Positions 1-9,355 of a DNA stretch of 64,000 bases are shown here, piece after piece; positions within the stretch are counted from its first letter, which is position 1, and each line of letters opens with the position of its first letter. The stretch lies in NCBI GenBank assembly GCA_030706745.1, contig JAUZNX010000007.1:62001-126000 (forward strand), read 5' to 3'. Both the position numbers and the translations under genes were made by a program. Below the pieces are notes generated by a model. The model had not been told where the DNA came from and ran no database searches. It was given only the letters and a program-made list of their open reading frames with translations. The DNA comes from Bacteroidota bacterium (GTDB lineage: Bacteria > Bacteroidota > Ignavibacteria > Palsa-1295).

Positions 1-1
1 A

Positions 2-2713
2 AAGATCGGCTGCGAGCAGGGAAGCTGCGGAGCCTGCACTGTCCTCGTCAATGGACAGCCAACACTCAGCTGCATCACGCCGGCACTGAGATACGATGGG
101 GCCGAAGTCACAACCGTCGAGGGAGTCGCGAATGGCAGCAAACTCAACGCGGTCCAGGAAGCACTCATCGAACACGGCGCGTTGCAGTGTGGATATTGTA
201 CGCCTGGCATTGTAACGACTGCAACAGCATTTCTAGAATCGAACCCTCATCCCACCCGCGCGGAAATAGCCGAGGCGATCTCGGGAAATATCTGCCGTTG
301 CACCGGCTATCAAAAGATCATCGATGGGATCGAAGCAGCAGCGAATGCTGAATTCCAGCCAGAACAACCTTCAATTCCGCATGCCGGCAGTGTGATCGGG
401 AAGCGTACACCCCTGCTCGACTCGCGCAAGAAGGTGACCGGCGAAGCAAAGTTCACCGATGACATCATCGTGCCCAACGCGCTCTTTTGTGCATTCCTGC
501 GGTCCACCGAACCGCACGCCACCATCGAGAGCATTGACACCACCGCCACTCTCGCTATGCCGGGCGTAAGAGCGGTGGCAACCGGTAAGGACTTGACCGA
601 GACCTTCGGAGTGCTTGCCATTTCGCAGGATCAGACGGCCATTGCGGTTGAGAAGGTACGGTTTATTGGTGAGATCGTCGCCGCAGTCGCAGCCGAGACA
701 GAAGCAGAAGCACGTAATGCCCTCAAGACCATCGTTATCCGATACAAACCGCTGCCCACCGCCTTTCACTGGAAGGACGCACTAAGACCGACCGACAAGG
801 CCGGACTCATTCACGAGCAATCGACTAAACATGGATGCAATCTCCACAAACAAGCGGAGATGCAGTTGGGAGCGCGCGACGAGACCCGACCTTCGGCTTT
901 TACATCGTCGATGGAGTTTGATTTTCCTGGCATCAATCATGCCTTCCTTGAACCACATGCAGCCATTGCAGTCTGGGATGAACATGACGGCCTCACGCTG
1001 ACATCGGCTACGCAGGTGCCACATTACACCCAGCGCGCACTCGCAAAAGTACTTCATTTGCCTCTGGAGAAAGTCCGCGTGATTAAGCCATTCGTTGGCA
1101 GCGGGTTCGGCGGCAAGAGCGATCCATTCGCACACGAAATGATCGTCTCCTACTTTGCGATCAAAACCTGCCGCCCCGTTCGGACGCGGCTCAGTCGCGA
1201 AGAAGTGTTTTTGACGAATCATGGCCGTCATCCAACCCACATTGCGCTCACGACTTCTATGGATGCTGCAGGCAAGCTACTCAGCACCAATGCCGATGTG
1301 GTGATCGATGGTGGCGCATACGGCAGTTTCGGAGTTGTCACGACGTATTACAACGGAGTTTTGCTCCAGGCGCCGTATGCGCTCGATCAGTATAGCTTCC
1401 GATCACGGCGCGTCTACACGAACAAACCGGCCTGCGGCGCGATGCGCGGCCACGGTGCGGTCAATCCACGATATGCGATGGAAGTCGTACTCGACGATCT
1501 CGCCCACCAGGCTGGCCTCGATCCTATCGAGCTTCGACTGCAAAATCTACTGCCCGGTAATACACAAACACTGGGGCAGTACCGAATTACCAGCAACGGA
1601 CTCCCCGAAGCTATTGAGACCATCCGACGTGACTCTGGCTGGGATGAAAAGCATGGGAAGTTGCCGCATGGCCGTGGTATCGGTGTCGCATGCGGATTCT
1701 TCATCAGTGGCAGCGCGCTTCCGATCATCTGGAATGACCTGCCACAGTCCGTCGTCCATCTCAAAGTGGATTTCGATGGCCGCGTTGTAATTTATTCCGG
1801 TGCGAGCGATATTGGCCAAGGCTCGGATACCATGCTAGCACTGGTGGTCGCCGAAGAACTCGGCGTTTCGCTCTCAAAAACATTCGTTCACGCCGCTGAC
1901 ACCCGGTTCACGCCTGTTGACCTGGGCAGCTACTCGAGTCGGGTGACCTTTATGGCAGGCAATGCCGCCAAGAGCGCGGCGACGAAAATGCGAGAGACAA
2001 TTCTCGAAGCCGTTGCCCGCCAACACGAAATCCAGGCCACAGACCTCACAATCGTAAACGACCGGATTCAATCCGCCAATCAGCGAATAGATCTCTCCTG
2101 GCAAGAGGCGATCGATATTGCGACCGCACATCGTGGCGCGCTTGCGACAAGCGGCTGGTATATCTCGCCAAAGTTGGGAGGCGATTTCAAAGGCGCTGGC
2201 GCGGGGCTGAGCCCATCGTACAGTTTTGGCGCGTTGATCGCGGAAGTCGAGGTGAATCCCACAAGCGGCGCGCTCCGCGTGCTCGATCTCTGGGGCGCGC
2301 ACGATTGCGGGCGCGCACTCAATCGCCTTGCTGTCGAAGGCCAACTCGAAGGCTCTTGGCACATGGGCATGGGACAAGCCGTGAGTGAGGCAATGGAGTT
2401 TTACGACGGACTGCTGCTCAATGGGAATCTGCTCGATTATCGGATACCGACGTCAGTTGATACGCCGCCCATCCACACCAATATCATTGAGACAATGGAC
2501 CCGGAAGGTCCGTTCGGAGCAAAGGAATGCGGAGAGGGCGCTCTGCATCCGGTGATCCCGGCCATTGCCAATGCCGTATTTGATGCCGTTGGAGTTCGAG
2601 TAACGACCTTGCCGATAACATCCGAGAGCCTGCTCGCTGCGATGAAACACCAGAAATTCGGTGAGGGCCGCAAAGTGACATCACTCACAAAGAAGAAATT
2701 AGTAAAGGAATGA
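2..2713 (+). CDS. Molybdenum hydroxylase, fused [2Fe-2S] and molybdopterin subunit (5' end outside window)
   Basis: The reading frame is open from base 2, so the start lies just upstream; 903 residues are visible. The first part is a plant-type [2Fe-2S] domain with cysteines at visible residues 4, 9, 12 and 24. A second [2Fe-2S] domain follows (CGYC at 63-66, CRC at 98-100). From about residue 130 the protein is a xanthine dehydrogenase/aldehyde oxidoreductase-type molybdopterin domain with GSGFGGK, CGAMRGHG and a C-terminal GAKECGE segment where the family's catalytic glutamate lies. Single-chain Fe-S/Mo proteins of this layout resemble Desulfovibrio aldehyde oxidoreductase, about 900 residues. 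It should hydroxylate or reduce an aromatic, N-heterocyclic or aldehyde substrate; the substrate cannot be read from sequence. The stop overlaps the start of the FAD-subunit gene, so the two products probably form one complex. Confidence 0.9.
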   Translation, partial: KIGCEQGSCGACTVLVNGQPTLSCITPALRYDGAEVTTVEGVANGSKLNAVQEALIEHGALQCGYCTPGIVTTATAFLESNPHPTRAEIAEAISGNICRCTGYQKIIDGIEAAANAEFQPEQPSIPHAGSVIGKRTPLLDSRKKVTGEAKFTDDIIVPNALFCAFLRSTEPHATIESIDTTATLAMPGVRAVATGKDLTETFGVLAISQDQTAIAVEKVRFIGEIVAAVAAETEAEARNALKTIVIRYKPLPTAFHWKDALRPTDKAGLIHEQSTKHGCNLHKQAEMQLGARDETRPSAFTSSMEFDFPGINHAFLEPHAAIAVWDEHDGLTLTSATQVPHYTQRALAKVLHLPLEKVRVIKPFVGSGFGGKSDPFAHEMIVSYFAIKTCRPVRTRLSREEVFLTNHGRHPTHIALTTSMDAAGKLLSTNADVVIDGGAYGSFGVVTTYYNGVLLQAPYALDQYSFRSRRVYTNKPACGAMRGHGAVNPRYAMEVVLDDLAHQAGLDPIELRLQNLLPGNTQTLGQYRITSNGLPEAIETIRRDSGWDEKHGKLPHGRGIGVACGFFISGSALPIIWNDLPQSVVHLKVDFDGRVVIYSGASDIGQGSDTMLALVVAEELGVSLSKTFVHAADTRFTPVDLGSYSSRVTFMAGNAAKSAATKMRETILEAVARQHEIQATDLTIVNDRIQSANQRIDLSWQEAIDIATAHRGALATSGWYISPKLGGDFKGAGAGLSPSYSFGALIAEVEVNPTSGALRVLDLWGAHDCGRALNRLAVEGQLEGSWHMGMGQAVSEAMEFYDGLLLNGNLLDYRIPTSVDTPPIHTNIIETMDPEGPFGAKECGEGALHPVIPAIANAVFDAVGVRVTTLPITSESLLAAMKHQKFGEGRKVTSLTKKKLVKE

Positions 2714-3630
2714 GTTACTCGCACCCCAAGACTCTGGCAGAAGCGGCGCTCCTCACGAAGCGTGAGACGGATTGTATGTTCATTGCTGGCGGTACCGATC
2801 TCATGGTGCGCCGATCGCTTGGATTGGACGCAACGACTCATCTTATCGATCTCACAGGCATCCGTGAGCTTCGCGGCATTACGCTCGAAGGCGACACGCT
2901 CTCGATCGGTGCGGCAACCACCCTCGCCGAGCTGGCTAGTAATGCGACCGTGCAATCGCACTTCCTGGCTCTTACCGAGGCGGCCCTGGCGATTGCCTCG
3001 CCCTCAATCCGCAATAGTGGAACTGTCGCGGGCAATCTCCTGTGCGAGAACCGTTGTATTTACTACGATCAGTCTGAGTTTTGGCAGACAGCCGCAGGCG
3101 GCTGCCTGAAATGCGGCGCAGAGGTCTGCATTGCAACCGGCAGCGCCAAGCACTGCTACTCGGTCTTCATTTCCGATCTGGCTCCAGTGCTTATCGTCAT
3201 CGGAGCACAAGTCGAGATCCTGGAAGAGGAAAACGCTCACAACATCGTGGGAAAGCCAGTCGAGTGGCTCTATACAGGTGATGGTCTTGCTTCTCATACG
3301 ACCTCGAAGCGAGATATTCTCACCCGAATACTAATACCAATACCTAAGAGTATTCCGCGAGTATTATTCCGCAAGATTCGGCCGCGCGGAAGTGTTGATT
3401 TTACGAACTTGACAGTTGCATTGCGGCAAAGTCATGATGGAACAACGACTGTCGCGGTAAGTGGTATCGGACCCGCACCGGCAGTCGTGCGCGACACTAC
3501 GACGAACGATGCCGGATCGCTTGCTACCGCACTACTCAAGCAGAGCCAAATTATCGACAATCTATCCTATCGCCGTTCATACCGGAAGGAGATGCTCACG
3601 GAGGTTCTCCAATCAATGACCAAAGACTGA
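2710..3630 (+). CDS. FAD-binding subunit of molybdenum hydroxylase with extra Fe-S cysteines
   Basis: 306 residues of the CoxM/XdhB FAD-binding family: AGGTD near residue 26 and the SIRNSGTVAGNL segment around 100-110 bind FAD. The ATG overlaps the stop of the Fe-S/Mo gene (ATGA), indicating translational coupling. Between the two FAD-binding parts and the C-terminal domain is a Cys-rich insertion with C116, C132, C140 and C149. This spacing (16, 8, 9) is the one I recall for the [4Fe-4S] ligands of 4-hydroxybenzoyl-CoA reductase beta subunit, and the YYDQSEFW segment inside also fits that family. C112 and C135 are extra. The subunit would pass electrons between FAD and the [2Fe-2S] domains of its partner. 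The presence of the cluster is inference from spacing. Confidence 0.9.
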   Translation: MSYSHPKTLAEAALLTKRETDCMFIAGGTDLMVRRSLGLDATTHLIDLTGIRELRGITLEGDTLSIGAATTLAELASNATVQSHFLALTEAALAIASPSIRNSGTVAGNLLCENRCIYYDQSEFWQTAAGGCLKCGAEVCIATGSAKHCYSVFISDLAPVLIVIGAQVEILEEENAHNIVGKPVEWLYTGDGLASHTTSKRDILTRILIPIPKSIPRVLFRKIRPRGSVDFTNLTVALRQSHDGTTTVAVSGIGPAPAVVRDTTTNDAGSLATALLKQSQIIDNLSYRRSYRKEMLTEVLQSMTKD

Positions 3631-3650
3631 TGAAGCCAGCCTATTTGTCA

Positions 3651-5744
3651 TTAATTTGTTGGCGTGGTGACTTCCACCGTTACCGTGCGGGAGTAGAAAC
3701 GTCCTTCCGGCAGACTGTTATCATATAGTAATACGGATCGCCCGAGACCACGCACATCAAGACTGTGGTACGCGCTGGCATTCTTTTGATAGATGGACTG
3801 CGCCGTGGCCTGCGCGCGCGAAGTCGAGAGCTTGAAGTTGTATTCGTCGCTTCCGATTCGATCTGTATACCCAAACACTTTGACCTTTGACTCCGCTGTC
3901 GTTCTCGATCGTACTAATGCGGAGATACGCGCGTTTGCATCACTGAGTTCGCTACGATTAAAGTCGAACAATATCAAATTATACCGCGAGATGATTGTAT
4001 CAATGGAGCCCTCGTGGTGCTTATCGAGCAGGGTATAGTGCCGCGCTGGCAATTGGACCGGCTCACTGTGTACTTCTTGTCCACTCCGATCAGATAGTTC
4101 AAATCGAGCTTGGATCGATCCAAGATTCTTTAGCCTCGTGCCTGGCACATTCTGCAAATCCCAGTCAAGCGTATGCTGCACCGTATCGGAGCCAGTGAAT
4201 GTCTTCGAAGCCACATTTTTATCATCCTGGACCGTGACCAGCCACCGCGCCACACCTGCCTCCGCAACTTCCTTTGGTTCAGCGCGCAGAATTGGCGGCT
4301 TGGGCACATGCGCTGTATCGGTCGTGAAGATCGGCTCCATTATCTGCCAAAGATTCGAGGTGATTTCCACGCGGCGGTTTTCCTGCAATCCGCCCGTATC
4401 GCTGATGCTCGATGGCTTCTCCGGCAAAGTTCGATATTCAAGCTTCATACGCGATGGCTTGATGCCCCAAACATCGTGAAGATAGTCAAACACCGCTTTC
4501 GCCCTTGATTGCGAGAGCCCATTGATCGCTTTTTCATCGCCGCCATCATTGCAGCCGATAATCGTCAAGCGGCCCTTCGGGAATGCCCGCATGCGCTGGC
4601 CGTAGATATTAAGTGCCTCATAATACAGTGGCAGTGTCTCAAGATCAGAGAACCGATGGAAATCATAGTTCCGAGTCTCCTGATCTGAAATCCTGTGATA
4701 ACGTGCAGGTAATTCCGATGTCCCCTTATCGAAGAAGATGTAGTTCAACAGCGGACGGTACTGCGTCCGAATGTAGTCTTCAATCACCAACTCCCTTATT
4801 GGATGTACCGTCTGGTCCACTTCAACCCCTTCGACTTCGAGTGATGCCGCAATCGATGGCATTTTTGGCTTCACTGGAGGTGGTTGAGGAGCCGGAGGTG
4901 GCTGAGGTAGCGGAGGAAGTGTGGGTATGACCTTCGTCGGTGTGTACTCAATCGAGACACCCGCCGTGATAGAACTTGCTCGCCAGCTCATCCCCTTCGC
5001 TAGCGGAGTTACGCCGTATGTGAAAAATGCCTCCGGCACGAGATGCATTGTTCCCGTCGCATTCATCGGCAATTCGTATTGGCTTCCGATGGTGATCGCA
5101 GCCATGAATCTCGAAGCATCAGGAATCGAACCGGAATAATCATTTCGTACACGGCCAACTGCGTTGCCATTACCGTCAACAAAAACACCATTACTCGGTT
5201 GCGTGACTTCTTCTCGCTCCTCGAAGATCTTTGAGGTGACTAATCCAATGGTAGGGCCGGCAAGCAGGCGCCATGCCATCGAAGGATGGTATGCGATCAA
5301 TGGCGAGAGTCCGATCATTCCTATCTTTGTCCTCAATGTGTTCACGAATGTGCCGTTCACGAGTTGATCGTTTTGATCGATGACTTGTGTGACCTCGGTG
5401 CTGTTTAACGTCGCGCCAAGATCGTGATAGCCAAGGCGCAATTCTAACGAGTACTTCGAACTGAGTGGCATTGCATGGAGCGCACCGAAATCCAACCCAA
5501 AGCCAGTCCCGGTTCTGAATGCGTTGCCGCATACTGGGCACGTGGGTACATACCGGAAGTTGCCAGATTGAATCGGCAACGCGCCGTTCAGAAACGCTCC
5601 ATACCGCGCGCCCGAGTCGACTCCTTGCGCATGGGCAATCGAGGCTATGACGAATGACAAATGACAAATGACGAATAAGACTCTTCTCCACAATTTGTTA
5701 TTCGTATTTCGTAATTCGTCATTCGTAATTCTCAATTGCCTCAC
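3651..5744 (-). CDS. OmpA-family outer-membrane protein with two OmpA-like domains
   Basis: About 697 residues from a GTG start at 5744. I prefer this start to the in-frame ATG at 5768 because GGAGG lies 7 nt upstream and the GTG overlaps the stop of the preceding gene (GTGA). A signal peptide ending AHAQ is followed by a beta-barrel-like region of about 250 residues with a CPVCG pair, then a Pro-rich linker. Two OmpA/MotB-like modules follow: one from IFFDKGTSELPARYH and a second near the C-terminus from ILFDFNRSELSD with GYTDRIGSDEYN. OmpA modules bind peptidoglycan, so it probably ties the outer membrane to the wall. The signal peptide is encoded inside an inverted repeat (5651-5725). Co-transcription with a T9SS-type secreted protein suggests shared cell-envelope work, which is inference. 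Confidence 0.85.
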   Translation of the reverse strand: MRQLRITNDELRNTNNKLWRRVLFVICHLSFVIASIAHAQGVDSGARYGAFLNGALPIQSGNFRYVPTCPVCGNAFRTGTGFGLDFGALHAMPLSSKYSLELRLGYHDLGATLNSTEVTQVIDQNDQLVNGTFVNTLRTKIGMIGLSPLIAYHPSMAWRLLAGPTIGLVTSKIFEEREEVTQPSNGVFVDGNGNAVGRVRNDYSGSIPDASRFMAAITIGSQYELPMNATGTMHLVPEAFFTYGVTPLAKGMSWRASSITAGVSIEYTPTKVIPTLPPLPQPPPAPQPPPVKPKMPSIAASLEVEGVEVDQTVHPIRELVIEDYIRTQYRPLLNYIFFDKGTSELPARYHRISDQETRNYDFHRFSDLETLPLYYEALNIYGQRMRAFPKGRLTIIGCNDGGDEKAINGLSQSRAKAVFDYLHDVWGIKPSRMKLEYRTLPEKPSSISDTGGLQENRRVEITSNLWQIMEPIFTTDTAHVPKPPILRAEPKEVAEAGVARWLVTVQDDKNVASKTFTGSDTVQHTLDWDLQNVPGTRLKNLGSIQARFELSDRSGQEVHSEPVQLPARHYTLLDKHHEGSIDTIISRYNLILFDFNRSELSDANARISALVRSRTTAESKVKVFGYTDRIGSDEYNFKLSTSRAQATAQSIYQKNASAYHSLDVRGLGRSVLLYDNSLPEGRFYSRTVTVEVTTPTN
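5651..5725. repeat. 27-bp inverted repeat, loop 21 nt, inside the OmpA-like gene's signal-peptide region
   Basis: Arms 5651-5677 and 5699-5725 pair at 22 of 27 positions around a 21-nt loop. Both arms are degenerate reiterations of a word like AATGACA/AATGACG. In the gene frame the arms read as ITNDELRNTNN and LFVICHLSFVI, the latter being the hydrophobic core of the signal peptide. A second copy of the word family lies at 63476-63522, also with a 21-nt loop. Confidence 0.85.
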
Positions 5745-8695
5745 CGGTACACCTCCATCCTTCGGCATTCCCGCTGTGTCGGCGATTGAAGTATGGTCGT
5801 ATAGATTCCGCAGGGCAGGGATGAGAGATCGAGTTGAACGTCGTAAGCACCAGCATTCTGCTCTGCGTCCAGCACTGTCCGCACCACACGTCCAAGCATA
5901 TCGACGATGCGAAATGAGGTCTTACCGCTCTCGATCAGATGATACTTGATCGAGAGGTTGCCACTCGTCGGATTGGGCGCAATCGAGCTAATTCCAAAAT
6001 ATCCGTTCGCGCTAAAGAGCCGCTTTCCTCCCTCCGTACAGACGCCGAGGAGCTGGAATAACCCACTCCGCAGGCTGGTAGTCACTGGTCGACCATTCGT
6101 CCACACCACCGAGTCGAGCATGATCGAATCCTGATCGGTGTCGCCGAGTGCAACCCGAAACCCAAGCTGAAGGAGATTGCCGACGACAAGGGTATCAGCC
6201 CTATGGCCTGCAATCGTTATGGTGCGGTACCGACCGTTATCGACCGAGGGCCATGCATCGTCCGGCTCGAGCAACGAGCGGTTGAATCGGAGCCTGCAAT
6301 AATAGGATGTTGCCTTCGAGCTGTCAAGATGATGCGAACTCAGAATGTCCAAGGGAATCATGATATGATCGCCGGGAGCCGCGTCTAAGTCGGGCAATGC
6401 AAGCAATACATCGGGGCGCGCCGCCGCCGGAATGATCTCAATCGAATCGACAGCCTGACACCCAGCGACATCTTCAACAAAAACCAGGTACGTGCCGGCA
6501 GAATCGACAACGAGCGAATCTGCCGTGCCAACTTGCCGCGTGCCGGACATCCATAAATATTTCGAAAAGATGCTGGGCACACGTAGAATGATCGAGTCAC
6601 CATTGTCGGGCAGTTGTGTAGCGGAAGCCGATATGTCGACGGTCGGTTTCGCAGCAACGGTGATATTGAACGCGGAGGATGTTCCTTCACATCCGCCCGT
6701 GGTCCAAACGGTCAGGGTATAAGTCCCTGCATTCGAGATGACAATCCATGGTGTGGTTTCGCCAGTGCTCCACTGGTACCTGTCATAAATCGTGTCTGCT
6801 CGGAGTGTATCCGTTACGTCGGTACAAAGAACAGATTGCCCGAGAATTGCTGGGATAATAGTCTTACCGAGCGCAACATCGATCGTGCTCGAGTCTGGGC
6901 ATGAACCATTTGAACTCACTAATGTCACGTGACCTATGCGAGAATCCGCCCATGTTACGACGACTGAATCGCCGGTTAGAGTTGCCGGCGTTCCTCCATC
7001 GACCCTCCAGGTGTGATTCACCCCGGCGCTTGGATCTGTCACATAGGTCGCAGTGCTGCCAGTACATGCTGTACGCGGGCCGCTAAACGAAGATGATGTT
7101 CGTGGCGTCACAATGATCGTCTCACTATCTTTGAACGGACAGCCACCCTTCCTCATCGCTACGTAGTAGGTCGTTGTCGTATTCGGCGAAACGACCTGGA
7201 CCGAATCGAAAGGATTGGCGTAGGTGCCGCCGGTCCACGCGTACGAGTCAGCGCCCGTCGCGGCCGGGGAAGCGCTATCCCCGGCACAAATCGTCATCGT
7301 ATCCTGGAGTACCCTTGGATAGGTATAGGGAGTCGTCCCTTCCGGAATTGCGGACGGGGCCGGTATCGTAATACCATCTTGACCCGCGGTCGCCCCGTAC
7401 GCTGTATAGTCGATTGACGGATCGTAACATCTCACCAACAGACCCGACTTCCCGCCGTTCGTCTCTTGACTCAAACCTGTATGCGCATCAGAGTAGATTG
7501 CTCCGCCACTTCCGCCGCCCCCGGGACCGTACCCATACGACGCGCCTCTTATGCTGTCCGCGTCGGCATAGCCGCCATTGCCGCCATCAGCTTGGATGGT
7601 CAGAGCGCCCGCTATCGTACTGACATCGAGCAACACTGTCCCTCCTGCTCCGCCGCCGCCCGCGCCATCGATCTTCGAAGTGTCACGTACGCTCGCGCCG
7701 TTGCTGCGGATGCTCCCCCCTGCACCAACGATCGCCTTAGCCCGAATAATGATAATCCCGCCGCCGGAGGCTCCGCCGGTTCCTCCGCCATCGTTCTCAT
7801 GTCCACCACCTCCGCCGCCGCCCAAGAACAATCCTTTGCCGGAGTATGCGGCAAGACCATGTCCACCAATTCCACCAACTGAGGCTCTCGCAAATCCTTC
7901 GCCGCTGCATTGATCGCCACCTTGTCCGCCATTTGTCAAGTTCGCACCACCACCACCGCCAGCATTATGCGAATCCCCGCCACCACCACCGTTTGCGGGA
8001 GCGCCTCGCGCCTGATCGCGCAGCATGGAATCCTCTGTCCCGATTCCCATGCCTTTGTACCCGCCGCCACCTGTATCCGGACCAACATAATACGTTACCG
8101 AATTACCGTTGTCCTTATCGTTTGTTTGGCCGCCGGCAAAACCCATTCCGCTCGCGTCGATGTCCGATTGCAGCGTCAGTGTACCGGATGCTTCAAGTAT
8201 AAGCACTCCGCCGGTTTGTGTCGTGGCGTCCCAGGGGGTTGCAGTAAGAAGTCCATGCACGATAACATCAGTATACTGGGGAATCTTAACAATTTGGACA
8301 AGCCCACTCACGTCGTAGTGATTCACTAACTTGTTCCTAAAGCGAATCGTAACGAGATCCAGTATTTCGCTGACTTCTGCAATTTCGCAAGCCCCAGCTC
8401 CATTCACGCTTTGGACGGTACCGTAGCTCGCGGCGTCTGTCTCATCAATGGCTGCACCACCCATTTGAATAATCAGAACTCGATCACCTATAACAAATGT
8501 GTGGGCTGCAGGAACAGTCATCGTATTCCGGCACTCATCGATACTCACAACGTGCTGATACACATTGATCATGCCGGAAATGGTTTGGGCCAACGCGACA
8601 GAGGGGATCACTCCCGCGAGCATCACGGCGAAAGCCGCAATCGCAAACACCCCTCGTAAATTTCGCAGCATAATGCAAGTTAAGCGCTTGTGCAT
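5741..8695 (-). CDS. Large Gly-rich secreted protein with T9SS-type C-terminal sorting domain
   Basis: 984 residues with a signal peptide ending VALAQ. Residues about 150-460 are strongly Gly-rich (runs such as GGGGGGHENDGGGTGGASGG) with alternating hydrophobic strands, typical of surface beta-helix or adhesin-like proteins. Several Ig/PKD-like segments follow with the pattern of a Cys-containing strand plus TYYV/TYTLTV. The last 80 residues match a T9SS type A sorting domain: SIAPNPTSGNLSIKYHL, DMLGRVVRTV, GIYTTIL. It should be exported by the Sec pathway, then sent to the surface by T9SS. A second possible start is the ATG at 8671. Its stop codon overlaps the GTG of the OmpA-type gene. The specific function is unknown. 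Confidence 0.85.
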   Translation of the reverse strand: MHKRLTCIMLRNLRGVFAIAAFAVMLAGVIPSVALAQTISGMINVYQHVVSIDECRNTMTVPAAHTFVIGDRVLIIQMGGAAIDETDAASYGTVQSVNGAGACEIAEVSEILDLVTIRFRNKLVNHYDVSGLVQIVKIPQYTDVIVHGLLTATPWDATTQTGGVLILEASGTLTLQSDIDASGMGFAGGQTNDKDNGNSVTYYVGPDTGGGGYKGMGIGTEDSMLRDQARGAPANGGGGGDSHNAGGGGGANLTNGGQGGDQCSGEGFARASVGGIGGHGLAAYSGKGLFLGGGGGGGHENDGGGTGGASGGGIIIIRAKAIVGAGGSIRSNGASVRDTSKIDGAGGGGAGGTVLLDVSTIAGALTIQADGGNGGYADADSIRGASYGYGPGGGGSGGAIYSDAHTGLSQETNGGKSGLLVRCYDPSIDYTAYGATAGQDGITIPAPSAIPEGTTPYTYPRVLQDTMTICAGDSASPAATGADSYAWTGGTYANPFDSVQVVSPNTTTTYYVAMRKGGCPFKDSETIIVTPRTSSSFSGPRTACTGSTATYVTDPSAGVNHTWRVDGGTPATLTGDSVVVTWADSRIGHVTLVSSNGSCPDSSTIDVALGKTIIPAILGQSVLCTDVTDTLRADTIYDRYQWSTGETTPWIVISNAGTYTLTVWTTGGCEGTSSAFNITVAAKPTVDISASATQLPDNGDSIILRVPSIFSKYLWMSGTRQVGTADSLVVDSAGTYLVFVEDVAGCQAVDSIEIIPAAARPDVLLALPDLDAAPGDHIMIPLDILSSHHLDSSKATSYYCRLRFNRSLLEPDDAWPSVDNGRYRTITIAGHRADTLVVGNLLQLGFRVALGDTDQDSIMLDSVVWTNGRPVTTSLRSGLFQLLGVCTEGGKRLFSANGYFGISSIAPNPTSGNLSIKYHLIESGKTSFRIVDMLGRVVRTVLDAEQNAGAYDVQLDLSSLPCGIYTTILQSPTQRECRRMEVYR

Positions 8696-8848
8696 CTCAC
8701 TCTTAATGCATGTCCAAAATTATCAAAAAAGTGCGGCAGTAGTTGACTGTATTTTCCGAGCTCATCGGACAGGACAATAATTTGTCGCATCTCTAACGGA
8801 GTCCTGTAAGGATTTCAGAGACCGATAAGGAAAATTGTCGGGGATATC

Positions 8849-8908
8849 AAACGAGAAGTGCGATTTCCAACAATAGGAAGGCAAGGCACAGAGATTGCAC
8901 TTCGTTTT
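8849..8908 (+). promoter_or_regulatory. Imperfect inverted repeat in the leader of the copper locus
   Basis: Arms at 8849-8864 (AAACGAGAAGTGCGAT) and 8894-8908 (ATTGCACTTCGTTTT) can pair except for a two-base bulge and one mismatch. It lies 32 nt before the first gene of the copper locus in a 245-bp divergent intergenic region. It could be an operator or an RNA hairpin. I saw no match to a named copper-regulator box and cannot identify a regulator gene in the window. Confidence 0.3.
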
Positions 8909-8940
8909 GGGGTGTAGGTTCAATTCGTTCTCAATGTGAC

Positions 8941-9342
8941 ATGAAGACACTTCTGGCAATTGTTTCGATCGTTCTTATTACCGCCACATTTTTTGCATGC
9001 TCTTCCCCCATGAACACATCGCCCGGCAGCGTGCAACTCACTTCGGACAAAATCCAACTTGCCGGAATGGATACTACCGGCACGGTCGAGGCCGCTCTAA
9101 GTTGCGGATGCCCGTGTATGCTCAGTAACATGAAGGTGACGGGAGATACCTCGGTTATTCGTTTCAATCTCGCCGCTCACCGGACTTCGGAATCCACACA
9201 TCATATCACCGCGACGGCGACGCCATCAAGTGCGAAGCCTGGCACGTACACTTGCGTGTTTTCATTCATGATTCACGACCCAATGGAAATGGGTGGTATG
9301 CATGATTATCCTGCCAGTATTGTGGCTACATTTGCTCGCTGA
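8941..9342 (+). CDS. Small Cys/Met/His-containing lipoprotein, first gene of the copper locus
   Basis: 133 residues. A lipoprotein signal ends at FFACSS, predicting lipid attachment at the Cys near residue 20. The mature part looks like one beta-sandwich domain and carries a CGCPC motif followed by MLSNM, two neighbouring histidines (STHHIT), and a C-terminal MIHDPMEMGGMHD cluster. Cys, Met and His in this arrangement suit binding of soft metals such as Cu(I) or Ag(I). It heads a run of same-strand genes leading to cusCBA with short gaps. I do not recognise a named family; the copper role is inferred from composition and context. Confidence 0.75.
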   Translation: MKTLLAIVSIVLITATFFACSSPMNTSPGSVQLTSDKIQLAGMDTTGTVEAALSCGCPCMLSNMKVTGDTSVIRFNLAAHRTSESTHHITATATPSSAKPGTYTCVFSFMIHDPMEMGGMHDYPASIVATFAR

Positions 9343-9355
9343 GTACTGCAACCAA

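Noticed and set aside
7480-8060. Repetitive GC-rich DNA that could be called a repeat array
   Set aside because: It is explained by Gly-rich codons (GGX) of the T9SS cargo protein.
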